64,000 bases of DNA from Puccinia triticina (GCF_026914185.1 NC_070560.1:7989501-8053500); one strand, 5' to 3'. Counted from the stretch's first letter, positions 23,452 through 35,089 are shown. Numbers and translations are program-made. The notes: generated by a model not told the origin, from the letters alone.

Positions 23452-23941
23452 GATATGTGTGTGTATGTACCTTTTGACCGGCCGAGTGGAGTCCACTCTC
23501 GGGTTGGTTGTTGTATACTTGGGGAGTGAGGGGTGTGGACGAACGTGCGCGGGGGTCTTGGGCTGCCCTTGGACAGTTCTTGGGCTGCCTTGCTGTTGTT
23601 GGCTTTGGCCGAGCGAGGCCTGCGGTTTTCCGCGCTAAACAAAAAACACTATCTATATTTCTATGGCTAAAAGCTCCTTGTAAACGATGAACCAAATCTT
23701 TCTAATCAACTTGTATTCATGTGTACATACAAGCTCACAACTAAAACAAAAAAAAAAAAATGATCAAAATTAGATAAGGAAGGATCTAGAGCTATGTACA
23801 TGTATGTGTGCGGGAGAACTGAGAATAGGGAAGTTTTTGGGGCTTTCAATGGACGTGGGAATCGTTAACAAATCGAATATGCGAGATGAAAATAGGACCG
23901 ACGGAGGAGATATTCAACAGAGACAGGGAGGGGGAGGGGGA
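23452..23941. terminator. Convergent 3' region of VPS18 and the voltage-sensor-like gene
   Basis: The genes on both sides end here, so these 490 bp should hold two 3' untranslated regions and poly(A) sites. A/T-rich runs are seen around 23690-23780. No further gene is seen. Confidence 0.4.
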
Positions 23942-25195
23942 CTAATAGTCATCGTCGACTGAGGAGCGGCTTTGCAAGAAGGGGACGGCGGCGGAGTCGG
24001 AATTGGCCAACGGATGGCTGTTGCTGGTGGTGTTGTTGGTGCTGTTGGGGCGGGGGGCGGGGTGGGCGGGTCGGCGGAGGAACTCGTCTTCTTCGTCTAG
24101 GTCGAGGAAGAACGAGTGGGCGTCTGAGTGGTGGATGGCGCCTTCCAGGTCGATGGGCTGGATGGTGGTGAAGATGTTTTTGCCGCTCCTGGTGGCAAGT
24201 GTGTGTGTGTTAGTTAGTTAGTTAGTCTGGAGAGAGGAGCGGGATGGCTGGCTGACCTTCGCAGCATGAGTGCGAGGCGGGAGAACTGGATGGCGTTCCT
24301 GATGACGAGCAGGAAGGTGTCGAAGACCTCCTCCTTCTTGGCCTTACAGCCCTGGGAGAAGATGACGATGAGGGTGAGGAGACAGAAGAGGGTGATGAGG
24401 AGATCGAGCCAGTTGAAGGGCGACTTCCAGAATTGCTGTGCGTGTTCATGGCCTGGTCAGCTTGAGGATACCCGAGGCCACCGGCTGGATGGAGTGGTGA
24501 GTGGTACGGACCTTTCCAAAGGCGAGCAGGCGGATGAGCACTTCGAGTATCATCGCCAGATTGACGATGATCTCGAGGATGTAGAAGGACAGGGTCGGGC
24601 ATTCTGAGAGCAGGGAGAGGACGACGGTGGTGAGCTGTGGTTTTCGGCGATCGATGCAGTCGCCCGCGCACATGGCAAGATCGGATGGTCAGCGCCTACT
24701 TCGCGGAGTGGGAAGGAGGGAGACGGGGGGGCGTACAGACAGGATGGCCATGGAGAGATACAGGTAGAGGTATATCTGGCTGAACACGAACCGGTTGGCG
24801 ATGCCCTTGATCCATTCCTCGCGGGAGAGACGGTAGTGGGAGCGCGACGGCCTGCGCGTGCGGCCCGGTCAGCAAGCGCGGCCAAGACAAGAGAGAGAGG
24901 GAGAGAGGGGGGCAGCCTACAGGAAGCTGGTCTGGCGGCCGGCGGCGGGGTCCATGGGCGGAGCAGTGGTCGTGGTTGGGCGTGGGTGGGTGGGCTGGGC
25001 TCGCCGGGTGGGGCGTCCGCCTGCCCCGGACGGGATGCCCGTGGAGCGCCGGGCGGTCAGCTTCGTGGTGCTCGGCCGGCCAGCTGCGAATCGTCCTGGG
25101 CTTGCGCTGCCTCGTACTCCCTGCAAGCAGAAGCTGGGTGCGGTGCTCTGTGCTGACAGTGGGCGTCTTCGGCCAGCTTCTGCTGCGAAATTCAA
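23942..25195 (-). CDS. Small four-helix membrane protein resembling a voltage-sensor domain (ion_trans-like)
   Basis: The exons (minus) are 25195-24921, 24851-24737, 24634-24512, 24435-24257 and 24188-23942, giving 312 residues. A later ATG at 24955 would give 232. After 'SHYRLSREEWIKGIANRF' come four hydrophobic segments: 'FSQIYLYLYLSMAILS', 'PTLSFYILEIIVNLAMILEV', 'FNWLDLLITLFCLLTLIVIF' and an S4-like helix 'VIRNAIQFSRLALMLRRSG' with spaced arginines. There is no pore helix or second half. The tail is Asp-rich, then Asn/Ser/Pro-rich. Similar stand-alone proteins annotated as ion-transport domain occur in fungi (from memory). It could be a proton channel or a non-conducting sensor; the sequence does not decide. 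Confidence 0.7.
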
Positions 25196-25210
25196 TAAAT
25201 TAAATAATTA

Positions 25211-25368
25211 GGCCCCGTTTGTTGCGTCATAATCATAATCAAGTGTGATAAATAATGTAATTTTTGTGACATGTGGACATTGTTCCCGCAAAAAAGGAGG
25301 TTTCACTAGCATTTCACTTGCCTTCACAATATTTATCACACTCCATTATAACGCTAACAAACGGGGCC
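25211..25368. mobile_element. PIF/Harbinger-type MITE, 158 bp
   Basis: The ends are perfect inverted copies of GGCCCCGTTTGTT, flanked on both sides by TTA (25208-25210 and 25369-25371). A 3-bp TTA duplication and GGCCCCGTTTG-type ends are the usual signature of Tourist/Harbinger miniature elements. The interior is AT-rich and non-coding. Confidence 0.88.
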
Positions 25369-25371
25369 TTA

Positions 25372-25781
25372 TTTTTGTAGTTTTGCCTTTGCCAGTCGCT
25401 CCGCTGGCTGCTGACGTCATGCCCTGGCAGTGCCCCCCTGGCACTCGCCGGCTCGCAGGACAACAGCGCAAATTAAATAGTAAGGTCTCCACCCAACCCA
25501 GCAGGGCAGCCAACTGATTGCCCACCTGGATCCCATGCCAGCCGGGGCCGGCTGCCAGGACACACATCGCCACAGTACCATATATATAAACCAAATGGCC
25601 CTCGCGCCATCCTCCATGGGAGAACCTCGTCACTTCCATATAAAACACAACTTCTCGCAAAGGAAAACAAAAAAAAAAGCAATCTCCTTATAATCCAACG
25701 ACCTAAACCCGATCGAGCAGCCCTCTGCAAGAAATCGGCGCTAATAAATAGATAATAATAAGAAAACCGTAGTTGTTAATT
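25372..25781. promoter_or_regulatory. Upstream region of the secreted Lys/Pro-rich protein
   Basis: No gene is seen. A TATATATAA word at about 25581-25589 and AT-rich sequence just before the start could be core promoter and leader; this is weak evidence. Confidence 0.3.
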
Positions 25782-26679
25782 ATGTATAGGCTCTTCCTCA
25801 CGCTCAGTGCCATCATCCTGGCACTCGCCCCCCAACTCCCATCCATCTCCGCCCACCCCGACCCGACAAGCAGCGGCAGTCTCTTCCAGAAGCGACAGCC
25901 CCACCCGATCCTGCAAGCCCGCCAGGCCCCAGCCCCGAAGGGAGACAAGCCGGGCGGGAGTCCGAGGGGAGACAACGACGGCAAGGGCGGGAAGCCCGAG
26001 GGGAGTCCGGCGGAGAACGCTGCGGGCCAGCTGATCGGCATGCTCCTCCAGACCTCCGAGGCCCTCGACGCCGTCACCCACATGGGCTCCAACGCCACCA
26101 TCGTCAAGCTCGGCTCAGAGGCACTCATCAAGATGCTGCCCGAGCTCCACCTGGCCCGCCAGAAAGTCATGAAGGAGGCGAACAAGAACGGCGGCGACGA
26201 GGAGTTCCATCGCAGCCTCGTGGCCTCCACCGAGAGCATGGTGTCAGTCCCCCTCGATTCCGTAAAAAAAAAAAAAAAAAAAAAAGAAAGGATACGCTTA
26301 GATACTAATCATACAAACATCACTACAGGAAGGTACTCCAGGGTATCAGCGCCAAGCCAGAAGACTGCAAGTAAGTCGCTAGCTTGTCGCCTTGTCTCTC
26401 GCCATCTACTGATCCCAGTCCACCCCAACCCCAGTGCGATCAAGGCGAACTTCCCGGGCCTAGTGGAGCCATTCAACCTCGTGATTGCCGGTGAGTGCGC
26501 CCAGAGCGAGCAGATGGTGCGGGGCCGGCCCGGGCGCTGACCACGCTCGTCTCTTCTGCGCAGCCGCCGAGGGCACCATCAACCTCGCCCTGCCCGCCCA
26601 GGCCGCCGAGCTCGAGAAGGAGAAGCTCAAGGGGAAGGGCGGCAAGAAGGAGGAGCCCAAGGGCCCTGCGCCCAAGTAA
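25782..26679 (+). CDS. Secreted Lys/Pro-rich protein with possible Kex2 site
   Basis: The exons 25782-26242, 26329-26370, 26435-26490 and 26564-26679 give 224 residues. Residues 1-23 form a signal peptide (MYRLFLTLSAIILALAPQLP...). A pro-like segment 'SLFQKRQPHPILQARQ' has a dibasic KR site suited to Kex2 cleavage. Then comes a Gly/Pro/Lys-rich low-complexity stretch and a helical core ('NAAGQLIGMLLQTSEALDA', 'NFPGLVEPFNLVIAAAEGTI'). The tail 'KEKLKGKGGKKEEPKGPAPK' is highly basic. No domain is recognised. A frame starting nine bases upstream uses TTG and was not chosen. The first intron (26243-26328) contains a long A run. It may be a cell-wall or effector protein; this is inference. Confidence 0.72.
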
Positions 26680-28027
26680 CCATCCTCCCAACCACCGTAC
26701 CCCTGCCGAAGCGCTTATTTATATACCATCCTCCGGACACCCCGGCTTAGTTCGCTGCTCATCCCTCTAATGTAAACATCCCCACCTCTTTGCGCAGCAG
26801 GACCGGGTTCATTTCTTCTTCTTCTTCTTCTTGATCACTTTATATGATCACCCTGGCTGTCGGTCTTTTCACTTGATAACACAGACACTCGCTGCATGAA
26901 GATCTCAAACAGAGAGCCCGGGAATACCGGATGGGATGTCTCTCAGTCGAGACGGAACTGGTCTTCAGCTTGTATGTATATGTGGTGATTGTATGGAGTA
27001 CAGTTCATTCTTCTCTGTTCTTCCCCCCCCCTTTTTTTTAAGCTCTTCCTGTTTTTTGAGCGGGTTCAACAGCCCTGGGGTCCTGGTGGATCCAATAATG
27101 TAAATACATGCAGCAATGCTTTCGGTCATGTAAAAATTCTTCAATAATCACTATCACTTTAGAAAATCTATGGATGACTAAACAACTAGGATATCTACAA
27201 AAGATATTGCCGTTGATTGATATCTGGGAACCAGTGGCATCTGTAAAAATTCAACCATCCAGCCAGCCATTGCTGGATTGTTTTGAGAGAAGTTGCACTG
27301 CAGCCAGTTCCATGCCAGCAGAGGCCTGTCACTGTTTGTTGGGTTCATGACTGTTGAGCTTGTCACTGCAAAAAAAAACTGGGGCCACTGCTCACAGTTG
27401 ACATTCAGGATATGGACTCCAGCCAAGCATCCATTGTAGCTCCACCTGTTTACATATTTAATGGCCTTGTTTAGCACACTGACTGTGTGATGTGCACAGT
27501 GACCGTGCATTGAAGATTGGGATGTGTTCAAGTTTGAGAATGGTTGCAGTAACACCACAAGCTTCCTCTGAGTTTCCACATGTCACATGGGAGCATTTGA
27601 AGCGGGTTTTTTTCTGCCAGTGTGTCAATCATGCAATATACGGGTAAAAAATGCACCAGGAGGCAAAATCTGATCCCAGGTGGACCTCATGAGCTTGAAA
27701 GGTTGCACAAATCAACTTTGTTGCCGGTGAACTGAAACCTTGCTAGGTATTTATGTAAATCTGTCTATTTGATCCACCAGTAGGTGCACATAAATATGAT
27801 CTTTGTACTTCCATTGCCAAGTTATTGTAACCTTGAATTATCTCTCAGCTGGGGAGCTCCAATTGTCCGGACGGGGCCCCTCGCTCCGGGGCTCGCTCGG
27901 GCTTTCGCCGGGGGTGGGCGAATTCTTCTCAGAAAGACTGTCGATGTTTCTCCTCGCCCGGCGGCCGCGGTGTATCCACGACCAAACACAACATCAATCC
28001 GTCCTCAGCAGCCAAGCAGAGCAGAGC
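26680..28027. other. Gene-free stretch before VTC1
   Basis: I find no supportable gene. A 133-codon minus-strand frame (27178-27579) has no recognisable domain and begins without a convincing context. A (TTC)n tract lies at about 26813-26833. The last 150 bp before 28028 are probably VTC1 promoter and leader. Confidence 0.4.
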
Positions 28028-28920
28028 ATGTCAACCCAGCCCCTTCTCCAGCGAGCCCCGGGCAAACGGATCGCACTGCCCGTCAGAGTAGAACCAAAGT
28101 TAGTCGATCAGCCAGCTCGTATCGGAGTAGGCCGCGAAGCTTCCGCTGGCTGGCGTATTGTGCATCATCTCGCTGACTCTATCCCATCTGTCCCCATCCA
28201 CAGGGTTTTCTTTGCCAAGTTGAGTGCCCTCCGAGCCGCCCTTGATACATACCACCTTACTACCACTCTCTTCTCAACCCCCGTCTCTTGGCCGTCCATA
28301 TAAATACGTTATCCCTCTTTCTCATCCAGCGAACGAACATTCCTCTCATGGCTCAACTTCACCGTCGTCCTGGGTGGCCTAGCCGTCGGCTTGCTTAACT
28401 TCGGCGACCGGGTCGGCCAGATCTCCGCCGGCTTATTCACCCTAGTCGGTCCGTGCCCCACAACGCCACTCTTCTTGCCCAGTCGACACTGAGAGCTGAT
28501 CCGCCTCTCTTTCTCCCGATTGCTCTTTCCAGCAATGGGCGTCATGCTTTACGGTCCGTCTTCTTCAACACTCCACCAAATGATTACTGTCGGCTGATCA
28601 TCTGTTCTCTCCCCAGCCCTGATCACTTTCCATTGGAGAGCTAATGCTATCAGGAAGCGAGGATCAGGAAACTACGACGACCGTATTGGTGCGTATAGTC
28701 CTGCCATCAACGACCGATCTGGCTGCTTATCCACACCTTCCTTTCCAGGTCCGACGGCACTCTGTATCGCTCTTCTCAGTCAGTATCCCATCCATCTTCA
28801 TCCAGTGACGTCTTACCTTGAGGAAGCCCGAGTAGATCATTGACCATGTTCTCCCCCGCTCCTTCCTGTCCCTACGCAGTTGCCGTGGTCACTAATTTCA
28901 TTCTGCGGTTCACGGCCTGA
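28028..28920 (+). CDS. VTC1: Vacuolar transporter chaperone subunit Vtc1
   Basis: The predicted 122-residue membrane protein is the small subunit of the VTC complex, which makes polyphosphate and moves it into vacuoles or acidocalcisomes (known for yeast). The seven exons are 28028-28098, 28204-28218, 28330-28448, 28533-28553, 28617-28688, 28749-28778 and 28880-28920. Two are micro-exons of 15 and 21 nt. The joined protein closely follows yeast Vtc1: '[20 protein letters not shown]', '[20 protein letters not shown]', '[20 protein letters not shown]', '[19 protein letters not shown]' and 'YDDRIGPTALC'. It has three membrane helices (DUF202 fold). The short exons are supported only by frame and homology. 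Confidence 0.95.
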
Positions 28921-29801
28921 GGGCCACCCGTGCTACCACCAAAGCAGCTCGCCCCTTCGAGCCCACCCATATTCGCCTCGCCCCTCTTTTAGCTGCCAAT
29001 CGAACAGGACGAACGCTCTTCTCCACACACAGATTCTTCCTCCCCCTTCGCGCTTTCGTACATAAAACAACCAAAGATTAGAGACGCAAGATGTTCATTG
29101 TTTTTTTTTTTTTGGCTTTCTTTCTCGTTGAGAGATATGTTCCTCTCATCACCGGCTTAGCTCGTCCCACATCAATCAACACTTCCATGTAAAACTAGCC
29201 ATCGTCCATCATGTTTTCCCTACTTTTCATAATCTCTTTTTGATGCATACATAAATATGTTTAATTCAAGTAATCTTTTCGTAGAGTCGATGAGATGATC
29301 AGATGGATACTACCAAAAGCTTCGCCAAAGATAAGTGATCGGACGGTATCGATTGGATTCCCGCCAGTTTCGCTCATGTTGGGCAGTATCTCATCTTTTC
29401 GTAGCTGGTTTTGCTCGGAAACCTGTTCTCACGTCTGACTTGCTCTTTTTCTTCTGCCTTCTGTTGACGTTGAAAGTCATATGTTATGCTACTGTCCGGT
29501 CTGCTGAACACAACATAGAGGTTGATCTTGTCTGCAGCTGAGGCCCTTGAATGGCCTGTCAAGAGTGGATAAATATGGCGGAAGGGAAGGCCGAAGTTGG
29601 GTCTGGTGGAAATTGAGGAAATGGTCGATCGGTCGATTGAGGTTGAGCCAGATGTCGGATCATCCGGATATCTGGTCCGGCCCAGCCTAGTGACGGCGTG
29701 CCAAGTTGCACCACCACAGCACTGGGCCGATCTCAACCGATACAACAACATCATCGACATCCCAACAACCCTCGACACCCAACAGAACTAGTAGAAGAAA
29801 C
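28921..29801. promoter_or_regulatory. Intergenic region between VTC1 and the golgin-like gene
   Basis: This 880-bp gap should hold the VTC1 3' region (AT-rich about 29045-29290) and the promoter of the next gene. A (T)n run lies at about 29101-29113. No open frame with domain features is seen. Confidence 0.4.
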
Positions 29802-32800
29802 ATGGCCGATGGGGTGGCAAACGATCGCGCAGAGAAAGCGGCCCGAGCGAAGGACCGAGTTAGTCTACATTTTGACATCTTGACAGGAAAAGTGGGAGAT
29901 TGGTGCTGATTATGTTTTCACCTTTTGATAACAGCTAAAAAAGTTTCAAGCCAAGAAGAAAGCTGGCGAACCAACCCCAACTACGGCGACAGAGTCTAAT
30001 TCCACGTCGGAAGTCAACTCTCCAAGCATTGAGCCAGTAACCAACGAGGTGAATTCAACCCCAACAAACGGAGAACAAACACTAGATCCGAGCCCATCGG
30101 CCCAGCAGCCGTAAGTCTTATCACATGATACCGTATGTATCATCCCTCGAAACTCACTCAGGTTTTCTTATAGGTTGGACAGTCAGACGGCTATCACCGA
30201 AGATACCCCTGGGAATCATGAAATCGCTCCTGAATCGACCTCCCAGCTGTCCCAATCACAACAGCAGACGATTGCCCTACTGGTCAGCGAGAAGAATAAT
30301 CTAGCCAGTCAAGCTGAAGAGTATCGCCAAGAGATCTCCGATCTGCGCAACGCACTTCTCAATGCTGAACAACAGTCCGCAGATCAAAGTCGAAGATTGA
30401 ACCAAGATCTGGAAGAGAATCGAAGCTCATTAACTCGAGCCCAAACCGAGTTGGAAGAATCAACAGCCTCGCTGAACAAACTGCGCACAGAATTAGCGCA
30501 AGCCAGAACTCAGATCGACGAATTGAGTCAGTCGAGTGAGAGCAGCAAGGATGAAATCATTCGGGAGTTTGAAAGTAAACTGAGAATGAAACAGAATCAC
30601 TCGGACGCGGTCGAGAGTGAACTGTCTCGAGTCAAGAACCAGCTGAAATCTCAAGAGCTCCGACAGCAAGAGCAAGATCAGACTATCGAACAGCTCCAGA
30701 AAGATCGCGCGACCGCTCAGGAACGCTTGAAGGAATCCAACGAGAAATCAAGCGAGATCGCCGCAAGTTTTGATGCTCTTCAAACAAGCCATCAACAGTT
30801 AACTGCTGAGATGTCTTCAGCCCAGACTCAACTCAAGGAGTCATCAGGAAAATTTGATGCTCTCAAATCTCATGCTGACTCCCTGGAAACTCGCCTGACC
30901 GAATTCCAATCTTCCCATGGATCCCTCTCCTCGACTGTCACTCAACTCGAAGACAAGCTTGGACAATCTACCCAACGAAAGTCTGCCCTGCAAGAAGAAA
31001 ATCAGAATCTCTTGCAGAATCTTGAGGAACTGAAGGCCAAGATCGTCGAGCTGACTAATCACAAGGTCCAATCCAGTGAGCGCTGCGAGGAGATCCGGAC
31101 GATCGTCCGTGAGCGGGAAAATGAACTGGTGACAATGAGGGAGGAGATATCTAGTCAACGACAATCTCACGAAAAGGAGAAGGAGCGACTTGAAGGAGAC
31201 AAAAAGCTTTTGGAAGAACAAATGGAGGAAACCAGGCGAGAATCTGATCAAGTCACTCTTGCTATCAAACACGAACTTGCCTCGTTGAAACAGCAGCTTT
31301 CCTCGCAGACCGAACAGCTTGAGCAACAGCAATCAGAGTCGACACGTCTATCCCAAGAGCTCCAAGAGTCGCAAGCTTTACTCGAACAATCTAAAGAACA
31401 GCTTGGCGTGCTTGCCGATAAGCAAACCCACACGGATTCTCAACTGGCCGAAAAAACAAAATCCATCGAAGCGTCAGCAATTCTCGAGCAACAGCTTAAA
31501 GCTCAACTTGAATCACTCTCGTCGGCTTTGTCCCTCGAGAAAACTCAGAAGGACGAGCTAGACCAGCGGGTCCATCAGACACAGGATGCGCTTGATCAAA
31601 TGCAGCAACAAATCAAATCGATGGAAGAAAATCTCAAAGATGCAGCTCAACAGGCTAAAGCGCACGAAGAACGTCACAATGCCCAAATTGGCCAGCTCAA
31701 AGCTCTAGAGTCAACCAAACAAGAGTTATCAGATCGGCTTTCTCTGGTGACCACTGAATCCACTTCGATGAAGAAACAGATCGCGGAGAATCGGGCCCGC
31801 ATATCCGAGACTGAGGGCAGGCTGGAGTCGAAGACGTCAGAATGTGATCAACTTTCACAATCTTTGAAGCAGGAGCAGAGTCGGATGACCGAGATGGAAA
31901 CTCTCCTCGGCGAGTCAACGTCCAACATTGAAAGTCTGACGGCAAAACTTGAAGAGGCTCGTGCTAGTCATGAGGCGATGATCGAAGAGCACACTCAACA
32001 GCTGGTAGCCGTCGAACAAAAGAGCTCGCAACGGTTGTCGACGATACAAGAACTAGAAAGTCAATATGCCGATTGCCAAAACAGACTGAAAGAAGTCGAA
32101 GCTTCCCGCGATAGTCTTGCCGAACAAGTTGCAAATCTAGAGTCTGATCTCTCCTTGAGTGAATCCGCCGCCCAAACCCTACGAGCTTCCCTAGAATCTG
32201 CGCAGATCGCCCAAGATGAGCTGAGGACTGAGTCGGATAAAGAGCGGAAGAGGCTTGAAAACCTGGTCTCGGATTATGAGTCTGAAAAGCTCGAGCAAAA
32301 AGATTCGCTGAAGAAGTTGGAAGAAAGTATCGTGGGGTTGAATGAGCAGATAGAAACTGCTGAGGGCAATCTCGCATCGAGTCTTCAGGAACGTCAAAAG
32401 GTTGAAAAGGAGCTCGAAGAAAGTCGGAGTGATCTCAGCGAGCAAAGACAGAATTTGGCCTCCACCTTGCACGATCTTGTCACTGCAAAGAATTCCTTGG
32501 AAGAGCTGGAGAATCAGCTGAGTGCGGCGAAGATGGAGAATGAAGAGATCCTCAATTCGAAAGAGGCCGTCGAATCCGAATCGAAGAATTATCGTGATAA
32601 GATGACGGCGACTCTGAGTAATCTACAAGCCGAAATCTCTTCCCACAAAAAACAGATCGATGCGCAAGAAGAACAAATCAGTCAAACCGAGCAGCAAAAT
32701 TCTGAATTGCAGGAAGAGATCAGTGCACTCGAGCAGGAGAAGAACGTGTTGATCAAAGAGATGGAAGCGGGCAAGGAGGGCGAGAATCGAATCTTGGAGA

Positions 32801-34161
32801 AGTCGAGGTCGGAGGTGTTGGAGTTGAAGCAGAAGATCCATCAATTGAAGGAAGAAGCTGAGAGGATGAAGCAGGACCTTAGCCAGACCAAATCCGCCTT
32901 CGAACAGAACGATCATGTTAAGGAAGAAGAAATCCACCGGCTGAATAACGAACTCAAAGGCCTCAAACGCTCCGAGATCGAGTTGAACAAGAGCAGGGAT
33001 CAAACTTTGGTCGAAAGAGACGAGGGGCTCCAGAAGATTTCAGCGCTGAATCAGATACTTGAAAGTGAACAGCAAGAGAAGAATAAATTGGAAAAAGAGT
33101 TTGAAGAACGCACCCGGAAATCCGAAGCACGTCTCGAAGAACTGACCGCGCAAGTCTCCACTCTTTCCGCTCAGCTTGCTGAAAATAAGCAGCACCAGGA
33201 GCAGACCAGCTCGCAAGCCCTGATGGCTCAAGCAGCTGCCGATCAGAAGCTAGCAAGGACGATGAAGGAACTCGACGATCTCCGAGAGCAGTTTGAAACT
33301 CGTAATGTCGAGCATCAGGCCACGCTCGACAGTTCGGCGCGGAGGAGGGCGGAGCTGGAGGAAGAGCTGGAAGCGGCAAAGCTGGCCCAAGAGCAAATAC
33401 GAGTGGAGGCCGAGGAGCAGCAGGCTTTGCTTGTGGAATCGAAGTCGGAAGAGTTCAAGAAGAAACTTGATGAGGCGGAGACGGAGTTGCGAATTCAATT
33501 GGATAACCAGTCGGAGACGGTGGGCGAGCTCCGGAAGGAATCGGAAGATTTGAAGGCCCAGTTATCAGCAGCCCTGGAGGAGAAGAAGTCGGCCATCAGC
33601 CAGACTTACGTCGACTCGATCATCCAACAACATCAGATCGATCTCTCGACCGCTCGGAGTCAAATCCGGGCGTTGGAGAGCCGGATCTTTGAGGAAGAGT
33701 CGCGGTCCCATGAGATGTTGACCCGGGTGGAAAACCTGCAAGACGAGCTCCGAGGGGCCGAGGAAGCCCTCAAGCAGCAGCGGAAACCCGCCTCCGTCCC
33801 GGCCGATGCCTCTTCGGTCCCGCCACCGACGGTCGCGTCTGAAGCCGAGCCGCGGCCCTCAGAGTCGCGCAAGACGAACTTCTCCAAGATGATCGACGAC
33901 AGCAACTTGTCCGAGCAGACTAAACAGAGCCGACGCGAGAGCTTGAACCTGCTCAAGACGCGGATGGAGAACGAGCTGGGCCTGCTGAACCTCTCGTCTC
34001 GAGCCCTGGCGTCCTCGAATCTCTCCTCTCCCTCCGCTTCCTCCACCACCCATCTCCACGAGCATCCTAGCCTCAAACACCACAAGGTTATCCCTCGCTC
34101 TAAGCTCGGCGACGATATGGTCTGGTGCGGCGATTGCGTCGGCGATCTGTTCATGATCTGA
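29802..34161 (+). CDS. Long coiled-coil protein, golgin-like (GM130/Bug1-type suspected)
   Basis: The exons 29802-29858, 29935-30110 and 30174-34161 give 1406 residues. The N-terminus is basic ('AEKAARAKDRLKKFQAKKKAG'), then Ser/Thr/Pro-rich for about 60 residues. From about residue 100 to 1270 almost everything is heptad coiled coil rich in Glu, Gln, Ser and Leu, starting at 'QQQTIALLVSEKNNLASQ', which resembles 'HIQTIGILVSEKAELQ' of human GM130. After a Pro/Ala linker come 'SRRESLNLLKTRMENELGLL' and the extreme C-terminus 'VWCGDCVGDLFMI', with a hydrophobic last residue like the GRASP-binding end of GM130. I infer a cis-Golgi tether. A generic myosin-tail-like coiled coil cannot be excluded. 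The frame at 30175 begins at TTG; the upstream exons supply the true start. Confidence 0.72.
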
Positions 34162-34617
34162 CCGACCCCGCCATTCTTCCGCTGTCATCTTGTAAACGCC
34201 CTTTTCCTGTAAGTTCTTCCCCTCCTCTCCGCTCTCCGGTTTTGGGAGACTTGTTCACTGACTTCTCGACCGCCCCTGGTTCTTCTGATCCCGCATTTTC
34301 TTTAGCGCTGTGCGGTTTCAGAAAAATCATCATCAAAGATGCCGTAATTCAATTCTTCCTCCCTGATCTCCATCCATCCATTTTTTTCCGTTTTTCATCT
34401 TTCCTTTTTATTCTTGCTTTGTCTTTGTCTCTTGGTTGTCTTTGTTTCTTGGCCCTCAACACTGTTGTCTGTTTCTTCTTTTGGCTATAACCCCTTTTCT
34501 TTTCCACATAGATGTATAAATGCAGCTCTTTTAGATCAGTAGTATTATCCTCGCCATAAATATCATCAGTCATCCTTTTTGTTGTAGAGTATACCCTTAG
34601 TGGCAGAGTCTTTGCAC
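34162..34617. other. 3' region of the golgin-like gene, gene-free
   Basis: The stretch is pyrimidine-rich and no gene is seen; it probably includes the 3' untranslated region and the spacer before the tRNA. Confidence 0.4.
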
Positions 34618-34724
34618 GGCCATCTGGCCCAATTATGGTCAAGGCGCCTGCCTACGATACACCACGTCGGCTTGGCAATCAAGGGTTTAGCAGGAGATTC
34701 CAGGTTCGAGTCCTGGGATGGTCG
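34618..34724 (+). tRNA. tRNA-Arg(ACG) with a 31-nt intron
   Basis: A complete cloverleaf can be drawn. The acceptor is GGCCATC/GATGGTC (one G-T pair) with G as discriminator base. The D arm is GCCC...GGC with an enlarged loop. The anticodon stem is CCTGC/GCAGG and the loop CT-ACG-A, with the intron 34658-34688 inserted after position 37, the standard place. The variable loop is AGATT, and the T arm CCAGG-TTCGAGT-CCTGG is perfect. A TTTTT pol III terminator follows a few bases downstream (34729-34733). Anticodon ACG decodes arginine CGN codons after A34 is converted to inosine. Confidence 0.9.
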
Positions 34725-34821
34725 GTCCTTTTTGCTTCCTGAGGGCATCCTGAGATTATCTTACTCTTGGATTCATGATCCTCAACCACATTGTTGCATG
34801 CACCTACTACAGCAAACTTAA

Positions 34822-35089
34822 CACAAGTCCCTCCCTGTGTTGTAGCACAAGTAACCTTGTATACAAGATTACCCTATACTACTATGTAATAGTATGTATT
34901 TACATACTATTACATATTACTCAACTCTGTGCTCCGCGGTCAGACCTCTTGTATTTACATATATATACACTATGTTTTCCTCTCATAATATTCTTCATTG
35001 ATAATATTATTCCTGTTCATTATCTATGCTCTTATACCCTGTGCTTGTGGGGCCCAAGCACCCTCCCGCTTGCGGGAGGGACTTGTGCC
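34822..35089. mobile_element. MITE-like element with CACAAGTCCCTCCC ends
   Basis: Inverted ends CACAAGTCCCTCCC and GGGAGGGACTTGTG are flanked by TAA (34819-34821 and 35090-35092). Close to the right end a perfect hairpin CCCTCCCGC-TT-GCGGGAGGG overlaps the terminal repeat. Just outside, CAACATTTGGC and GCCAAATGTTG form a second hairpin (35097-35130). The shared CAAGTCCC end links it to 3051-3133. The interior is AT-rich and non-coding. Confidence 0.6.

Noticed and set aside
27178..27579. 133-codon minus-strand frame
   Set aside because: No recognisable domain, no signal peptide and no neighbouring exons that extend it.
30493..33498. Several Leu-rich minus-strand frames
   Set aside because: Antisense shadows of the golgin-like coiled coil; Glu/Gln codons read backwards give Leu/Phe-rich frames.
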